Source of the DNA: Seriola aureovittata
Taxonomy: Eukaryota; Chordata; Actinopteri; Carangiformes; Carangidae
Assembly: GCF_021018895.1 (NCBI RefSeq)
Contig: NC_079375.1
Span: forward strand, 4,679,560-4,743,559
Length of the DNA: 64,000 nt
Direction: 5' to 3'
A program made the position numbers and the translations under genes. This document shows positions 57,482-64,000 of this stretch, one piece after another (within the stretch, counting starts at the first letter, position 1; every line of letters begins with the position of its first letter). The notes beneath the pieces are model-generated. The model searched no databases. It was not told the origin of the DNA and saw only the letters and a program-made list of their open reading frames with translations.

Positions 57482-58640
57482 GTAATGGGGAGTAGGACTC
57501 AGACAATTGTCTAACAATTCCTGTGGCTCTAGAAGAGATTTGTCAAGTCTGAGAAAATAACCCTGACCCACCATCAAGTTGAATTATGGGACTTATAAAT
57601 AATTAACCATTCATGTATTTTTTTTTTTTTATCCGTCTCTTGCAAGTTTCCTGACTTTATGAAAGTGTAGTATTGAATCTCTGAAGTGGCCCTTTTAAAA
57701 GCAAAATTAAATTCTGGTGTTTGAGGAGGAACATGACTCAAAACATCCTGTACATGAACCAGCAACTTTTTACGCACAGAAAACATTAACATTTAAATTA
57801 GTAAATTGCAATCTTATTTCTCAGTTTAATTTCACCAGTAGGCTGAACGGTCTTTATATTTGAGAGGATTTTACTTTCTTCCCCTCTGAAAAATGTAGCA
57901 GGTGCTAACGGGTCTTTACTTTTTCTTTCATGCTGCTGCAGTACCTCAAACCAGAGTACACAGGGGTTACAGTCTGGAGGCAGATGCTGCCATGTTAGAG
58001 AATCCATCGTTTTTTTTTTTTTCTTGCTCCTAGTTGCAAATATAAAGCTCTGTACGTGCTGCAGTGTATTAGCATCAGTTAGCTTTAACCAAATTGTTTT
58101 CCACTGTATTAAAATAAGTTTATCAGAGATGTAATAATAATCACAAAGTAGAAATTAGAAAGTGGAGTTTAAATAGAAAGAGAGAGCGCTTTGATCAGGG
58201 ATCAGAAGTTGCTACTACACTCCACTCACATATTCTGATTCAAACCAGTGAACTTCCAACAGCAGCTTCCATCTCAAACCCTCAGGCTGGAGTTCATGTG
58301 TGCAGCTGGAAGGATGACTATAGCCTGCTCTTCTTTGGAGAGTGAACAGTTTGAAAGCACTGATACTGTACGTCTTTCCATTAATATAAAAATAACTAGC
58401 TTTCTCATTGCTGTGAATTAGGTCTACAACTAATACGACAACAACGCACAATCATCATCATCATTATAGGAGATATTATTTACTATTTTCATTTAGTTTG
58501 TCTCCATCTTTGTAGGCGAACACCAGTTATGATGCTTTTTCACTGCATGTCCTCCAACCTGAACGACCACACAGGTCGTGTTTCTCAGCCCTCTGCTACG
58601 ACCCGTGGGAGTGTCTCCTGAAATAGCGCCCCTATTTGCT
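57482..58640. other. non-coding stretch, no gene seen
   Basis: T-rich run near 57618 and 58011. No exon or RNA gene recognised. Confidence 0.5.
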
Positions 58641-58644
58641 TACT

Positions 58645-58800
58645 TTGGTTGACATGGTTACAATAATAAACGTGCAGACTGTAGTGAGAGAAGCGTACCA
58701 ACCTTCGTCACCATGGTTACTATAATAACGGTCATGTCTCCACTTCCTCAACATTAGACCGTCTCGGTTGTCATGATTACAAAAATAACAACGTGGTTAA
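58645..58800 (+). repeat. three degenerate ~59-bp repeats with CATGGTTAC core
   Basis: GTTGACATGGTTACAATAAT (58649-), GTCACCATGGTTACTATAAT (58707-) and GTTGTCATGATTACAAAAAT (58767-) recur at 58- and 60-bp spacing. Outside the 24-bp core the units are unalike. The core resembles half of an RFX-type X box. Either a decayed minisatellite or an internal part of a transposon. Confidence 0.5.
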
Positions 58801-58859
58801 CTTTGTCGAACGCTCGCATGGATAATAGAAACAACATAAACTGCTGCTTTCGCATGAGA

Positions 58860-58960
58860 ATCTCTCTTCAAATTTGGTACAAACGTTCACTTGGACTCAA
58901 GGACAAACTGATTAGACTTTGATGGTCAAAGGTCAAAGGTTAAGGTCACAGTGACCAGAA
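58860..58960 (+). repeat. dispersed repeat with DR1 and palindromic GGTCA motifs
   Basis: TTTGGTACAAACGTTCACTT, GACTCAAGGACAAACTGATT and GGTCAAAGGTCAAAGG follow an order I recognise from a fish interspersed repeat. It contains AGGTCA-type direct repeats with 1-bp spacing at 58924-58942, then GGTCACAGTGACC at 58944-58956, a perfect palindrome of the estrogen-response type. Confidence 0.55.
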
Positions 58961-61119
58961 AATACTTTTTAGCCACAGAAGTTATACAAAATCTCACAGG
59001 AATGGTTAATTTATATAAACACGGATGTAACCTGAAAGTAGTCTGAGTGAGTGGCGGTAATTCTAGTCATTAGTTAGATTTGTATGTGACAAGTCAAAAT
59101 GTCTGCTCCAAAACACTGTTATTATCTTTTCCTGTGACAAACCATTTCCCTTTATGCAAATGTACCTGATTATTCTTTAGATTAAACTAATGCATATTTC
59201 CCTCATTTCTGTTTGTTGTCAGGAGGTTGTTGTTTTTCATATTGACTCTCAATACTCTCATCTCCTTCTGTCTTTGACTCCTGCTACAGTCAGCCCCGTG
59301 TAGTGTAGTAAACACCATGAGAAAACATTAACAACGTGTGCGTGATAAATGATTACAGGTTGGTAATCATTATCCAGAGCATTACCGTTGAGTGGGTTTG
59401 TGCGGGAGGGAGGCTTTGGTGCAGAATTGTTTTATGGTTGTGATGACTTTTTCAGTTGAATTGTAGCTGCGATTACTTTTAATGTTTTTACTGTCTGTGA
59501 AGTGTCTGGTCCTGTACAGGTGAACCATTAAAATCTGTGATACATTTTCAAAAATCAGCTTCATGAGGATGTAAGAGCAGCAAAAAATAAAAAAAATTTA
59601 AAAAAGGCCTGGAGCCAGACTGAGGATCAAGTTTTACTCTGACTGAAAGTGATGTCCTCTAAACGACAGATGCAGTCGGCCTCCACATGACAAAATGTTA
59701 CTGTCACTCACATGTCAGTCGGTGTCGCTTTGGCTCCAGGAGTCTCCTCACAACAGCAGCACGGTAAACACTTTGTGAAGTAGTTTCTTTTCAAAAGTTG
59801 ATGTTAAAAAGATGCTCAACAGCTTGATTGACACCAACTCTTATGAGGGAGGAAAAAAATTCAACAACAAATCAATTTTTTTTTTTTAAAACAACAGTCA
59901 AGTGTTACAGATTTGATTTTCTGCATGTGGGAAATGATGAATACAGAATTTCAAAAAAAAAAACCACCTCATTTAAAGCTGCAGTGAAGGTGTGAAGTAG
60001 TTCAGGACAGATTGCCCTTTGGTAATCATTATCCAGCATTTTAAATCTTTAAATCCCAGTCTGCAGATCAGCTTCACTGAGAGTGCCCACCTTTACAATC
60101 TGTGTAAAACATTTACCAGTCTGCCCAGCGTTTTCTGCAGTCCAAGCAGTCCAGACAATTTATTATTAGGTCCTGTCACAGCTCAATCAGAGAGATAAGA
60201 CAGATTATATTTGAATCCTGAGGAATTTTTATTAAGTCCTTTATGAGGATTTTTTTTCTCCCTTTATCTTTTAAATCCTGTGCTACAAAATCTCTCCTGG
60301 TTGAGCTCAAAAAGCCATCAGTTAAAACTTGAGTTGTTCTACACAAATGTCTGTAAGGATAAAAAAAAAGAAGAAATGTTATAATAAGAATGATAATAAC
60401 AGTATTGATAGTGATAGCTGATAATATATTTTAGTGTGTCACCTGACATCTTGGCTGACAAAAACAATTTACGCTTTCTGTGATTGACTGTCAGAGTGCA
60501 GGAAACAAAAATGGCCTCATAAATGTGGGTTTATTGTAGTTTACACCTCCAGACACATGCTGTTGCCTCAGTGCAGGTTCCAACATTTTATCACTTGTGA
60601 TTCAAACCAGATTGCAAAAATATGTTAATGTAAGGTCGGTGAAAGTTATATTAACGCTGCTTTCGGCTGCTTGCATACATATATGCAGCTTTAGTCTTTC
60701 ATCACCAATATTTATTTGAATAATAATTAAACGAAGAGACATTCGACAGGTTTTCTTTTCCAGTGTACAAGATTCAAACTGTACTTTCAGCCAATTGGCT
60801 CACCTGATAAAATGGTACTGTACAAAGGTCATAAGACTAAGGCATTGTTCTCTCTTTAATACCAGTTCAAAGGTCACACAGGTTTGATGCTCCAGTGGAC
60901 CCTTTTGCAGCTCTCCCTGTTGACTATGAGCTTTGGCTGCTCTTGTTTTCACAAAATACAGTGAAAGCTGTCATGTCGTGGACAGTCTGAACTTGGTTTT
61001 AGCTCTCAAATGAGACAAAGAAACAAATGACATTTGTTCAACCTTGTTAAGTTGCTTTCTGCTACTAAAAACATTTGATCTCTGAGGAGGCAGGTGGCTC
61101 TTTCTCTTTATCACATGGC
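58961..61119. other. non-coding stretch, no gene seen
   Basis: AT-rich with several A and T runs. GGTAATCATTATCCAG occurs at about 59360 and again near 60020, a short direct repeat. No exon recognised. Confidence 0.5.
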
Positions 61120-61193
61120 ACTGTGATGTTAGGGCGTTGGGCTCGAAGAGCCAATAGGGACTCCCTGCTTAGGTTCAAATTCTGCTCACAGTG
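61120..61193 (+). pseudogene. tRNA-Ser(CGA) pseudogene
   Basis: Acceptor ACTGTGA pairs with TCACAGT, discriminator G. The anticodon loop is CTCGAAG (anticodon CGA). A serine-type variable region (TAGGGACTCCCTGC) and a T arm with AGGTTCAAATTCTGC follow. The D arm is reduced to TGTTAGGGCG: about 9 nt covering most of the A box (GCCGAGTGG in the intact 34230 gene) are missing, and the anticodon stem has changed. No T-run terminator follows. Unlikely to be transcribed or to fold as a working tRNA. Confidence 0.8.
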
Positions 61194-61354
61194 AGGCAGG
61201 TCGAAATGCTTAAAGTCTATATTTACCCTATTCTTACAACATTTGGTGACACACCAATGTAGTGTCTCAGGCGCACAGACAGTAGTAGCATGATACTGAC
61301 AAGTCCCATAAACTCATGGTAAATGGAAATCACTTGCACAGCACTATTCTACCT

Positions 61355-61700
61355 TAAAGCTTCCATATTATAAAAGTAATATTTCCATGTATTTTTTGAT
61401 TATAAAGCAGGTCTAGGTTCTATATTAATACTGTGAAAGTATCAAGGCCTCAGTCCACAGAGAAATGCACACAGCCTGTATTCAGAAACTGAGCACATTT
61501 GGAACTTTGTGAGGTCACAACAAAGCAGTCACCATCCACAGCCATGCCCCAAGCCCCGCCCTCCTGGACCCACCATCCCAACTTTGCAGAATTTGGTTTC
61601 TCTGAGTATTTACTACTGTGTTTTTACTTGATCACTCAGAAAACAGTCATCTAATCAGAAGAGAGGCTCAGGGCCTCCTCTCTTCTGATTGGCTCACTGA
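61355..61700. mobile_element. degraded DNA-transposon-like repeat with hairpin
   Basis: Motif order TTCCATATTATAAAAGTAAT, GGTCTAGGTTCTATATTAAT, AGAGAAATGCACACAGCCTG, TTGTGAGGTCACAACAAAG matches a fish interspersed element I recall. It contains a perfect 14-bp hairpin: AATCAGAAGAGAGG at 61653-61666 and CCTCTCTTCTGATT at 61677-61690, with a 10-nt loop. Confidence 0.5.
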
Positions 61701-62879
61701 TCTGTTGTTACTAGACTAGCTACTACACACCTTCACACATTGATGACAGTGGAGCTGCAAAAACGGCACAACAAAATAGTTATTAGTCAAGCAGAATTAT
61801 TAATGTGAGTCTATGAATTAACAATTTATGTTAACAAATGAAAGAGTTTACTTCTGTTAGCTTTCTAAATGTGAGCATTTGGGCTCAGCTCAACTTACAG
61901 CACATTAAATGTGTGTCCTTTAATTTCCTAAACTTTCTGATTGTCTCTGTGCTTGCGTGATGTGGTAAATGTTTCTCAGCTTCTTGCCCTGTCTGAATAT
62001 TTTCAGACTGATGCTGCCATCTCACAGAGGAACACACGACAACACAACAGAAGCAGGTACCACACTCAGGTTTTTCTCTGCATACTGAAAATGTGTGTTA
62101 AACCAGGTGGATTGAAAGGTACGCACCCTCTACCCTCCCACACTAATTTCCTCTTTCTTTCTCTTTCTGTCTCCCTCCTCCATCTCTCCCTCTGCCCCCC
62201 TCCCTCCTCCCTCCCTGCCTCTTTCTCTCCCTCTCCTTCATTTGGCTGAAGCTAAATGTCTTGTGTGAGATAACATCACAGTAGGAAATTCCGCCTGTGT
62301 TGCCAGACTGCTCAGTTTTCTCCCCAGGGCTGGCAACAATGTGCGTCCTTCATAAGTGCCTCTGCAGCGCTCAGGATCTCCACTCATCCCCTGTGAGCCC
62401 GGTCAAAAGACCCGCCAGCGAAACCCAATGCCGCGGTCCGAGCTCCACAACAGAGCCGCAGCAGCTAGCCAGCGGGATTACTGCAAAGACACTGAAAAGT
62501 CCAGCCTACAATCATACATATACTTACATGACCACAATAATGTGGAGAGAGCATTATCAGAAGTCTGTGCTTACAAATCTGGGTCTTAACTTTGTCTGTT
62601 GTGCATTCCAGATTCTCTTTGGAAAATATGAATGGCCTTTAAAAAAAGACTGAAATGAACAGACTCGAGTTGGTTTCAGACGTATCTTTTACATCTTGAA
62701 AATGATCTTTTAATCATGTTCTTTTAAAGAATCACTTCCTGAAGCGGTGGGCCGTCAACCTCACAGCAACCAGAACACTTTGCACGTCATGTCAAAACAT
62801 GTCATTTTTACACTATGGTCTTTGTAGATTAAACAAACAAGATATGACATGGTTTAAAGAGCTTTTGAGCTGTCGGATT
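61701..62879. other. non-coding stretch, one weak exon-like segment
   Basis: A C/T-rich tract at 62125-62240. From about 62325 a pyrimidine run ending CCCCAG precedes a frame open to 62653, which could mimic an exon with a 3' splice site. Its translation has no domain I recognise and the frame runs on into AT-rich sequence. I do not call it a gene. Confidence 0.4.
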
Positions 62880-63060
62880 TTATGACTGTTGGACAGGCTA
62901 CTTTTTCCTCCTGTTTCCTGTCTTTGTCGTAAGCTAAGCTAACTAGCTGCTGCCTGTAGCTTCATATTTACTGTACAGACATGACAGTGGTATCGTTCCT
63001 CTTATATAAATTCTCTGCAAGAAAGCAAATAAGAGGATTTTTCAAAATGTCAACAATGTT
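62880..63060 (+). repeat. second copy of the AAGCTAAGCT dispersed repeat
   Basis: CCTCCTGTTTCCTGTCTTTG, CGTAAGCTAAGCTAACTAGC, TGTAGCTTCATATTTACTGT and GACAGTGGTATCG parallel 9340-9470 in order. It is better preserved than the first copy in its second half. Confidence 0.55.
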
Positions 63061-64000
63061 CCTCTGCATAAAACATAACCCATACAAACATGACCCTTAC
63101 TGGCAAGTGAAACAGATCTTTAAGGTTTAGTGGATTTGTCGAGCAAACAACCAGATATATTTCTGATCGTGTTGTTCATCGTTCAGTTGGTTCAGAGTGT
63201 TAACACTGACAGCGTTTTTGAACAACTCTTCACACTTTGCAACTGAATCTTTAAATCATAATTTAATTTACATCTCGGTAAAATATTGAATTGAAGATCA
63301 TGGGAGACGAGACTTTCATTTGAAGCACAAGTCATCAATCTGCTCAAGTGGGCATTTTCAATAAATAGAAAGTTATAGTCACGCTGATCTTCAGTCAGCA
63401 GTCCCCATCCGTCTGGTCAGTTGTACTCAACACCTGCAGACCCTTACCTATGATGGCTGATGGTTTAAACATGCTCTTGCTAATGCACCACAGCAACAGC
63501 TCTTTCTTGTCATGTTTCTGTAGTGTCATTCATTCAGCAGGTAAAGAAATAAATAGTCAGAAGAGTCACAGAAAGTTTTAAAAATGTTTTTTTTCAACAC
63601 TTGCCTGCAGAGGTGAAATCCCCAGAGACAATTTGTTTGTTTTGTTAAGACTCCGGAGAATTAAAGCCCACAGCATTTCTGACAAACGCACAGAAGCTGC
63701 AGATGCTCAAAGACGTGGAGGTGCTACCCTGTCAGCCGTCAACTGTGTTTTCAGAGACAGAGGCTGGAGCTGCGGCTCGGCGAGTAAAAAAGACTTATAG
63801 CTGTGCTCTAACGGCTTTGCATCAGAACATACAGTGTAATGGTCGGTTTACCTTCCAGATGGCTTCCACAGCGTCTGTCAACCACGAAGCTCGGAGCCTG
63901 CATCATTTTAACAGGCCGTGTCAAACAGTATTTATCTATTTCCTGCAACGTAAACACTGATTTAAACCCCTTAAGTCTCTATATAGTCCTCATCGTGGAG
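63061..64000. other. non-coding stretch, no gene seen
   Basis: No RNA gene or repeat recognised. A frame at 63703-63960 has no recognisable domain. Confidence 0.5.

Noticed and set aside
56708..57514. Proline/serine-rich frames up to 133 codons
   Set aside because: They fall in a C-rich solo LTR bounded by a 5-bp duplication.
61120..61193. Functional tRNA-Ser(CGA)
   Set aside because: Most of the D arm and A box is deleted and no terminator follows; treated as a pseudogene.
62297..62653. Possible coding exon preceded by a pyrimidine tract and CCCCAG
   Set aside because: No recognisable domain, no matching donor-site evidence and the frame continues into AT-rich sequence. Transcript data would be needed to revive it.

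Overview
The window looks like teleost (spiny-rayed) fish nuclear DNA. The support is the mix of dispersed repeats: a tRNA-derived SINE with 14-bp target-site duplications, hAT and fold-back MITEs, a solo LTR, several repeat families I recognise from fish genomes, and many long (GT)n tracts. No open reading frame looks like a real protein-coding exon. Almost all apparent ORFs are translations of microsatellites, tRNA genes or transposons.

The genes present are RNA genes. There are 21 full-length, intron-containing tRNA-Tyr(GTA) genes plus one truncated copy, one tRNA-Ser(TGA) gene, and one decayed tRNA-Ser(CGA) pseudogene. The tRNA-Tyr genes form four groups. Group 1 (27.2-31.6 kb, minus strand) has seven genes and the truncated copy. 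Group 2 (older, scattered: 33.1 and 41.1-42.4 kb, minus strand) has four genes. Group 3 (39.0-39.6 kb, plus strand) has three genes inside a hAT-type transposon. Group 4 (50.9-53.2 kb, plus strand) has seven genes. The mature tRNA sequence is almost invariant, while introns (15, 20 or 25 nt) and flanks vary. Nearly every copy has an A box, a B box and a T4-T6 Pol III terminator 6-11 nt downstream.

The most striking structure is at 38309-39702. A hAT-like element with related termini and a perfect 8-bp target-site duplication carries a ~705-bp cassette with three intact tRNA-Tyr genes. A sibling hAT copy without the cassette lies at 28632-29301. It was inserted into a tRNA-unit flank whose empty-site version survives twice in group 4. 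The locus therefore records transposition into a tRNA array and capture of part of the array by the same transposon family.

Layout: 1-27 kb is non-coding with MITE-like repeats, SINEs and microsatellites. 27-31.6 kb is tRNA group 1. 31.6-38.3 kb is mostly unique, with tRNA-Ser(TGA). 38.3-42.4 kb holds the hAT/tRNA composite and the older tRNA genes. 42.4-50.8 kb is non-coding with several segments that look like conserved regulatory DNA. 50.9-53.7 kb is tRNA group 4. 53.7-64 kb is non-coding with a solo Gypsy-like LTR, a repeat carrying nuclear-receptor-type motifs, and the tRNA-Ser pseudogene. Repeat-family names rest on memory of fish repeats and on structure seen here, not on a database search.
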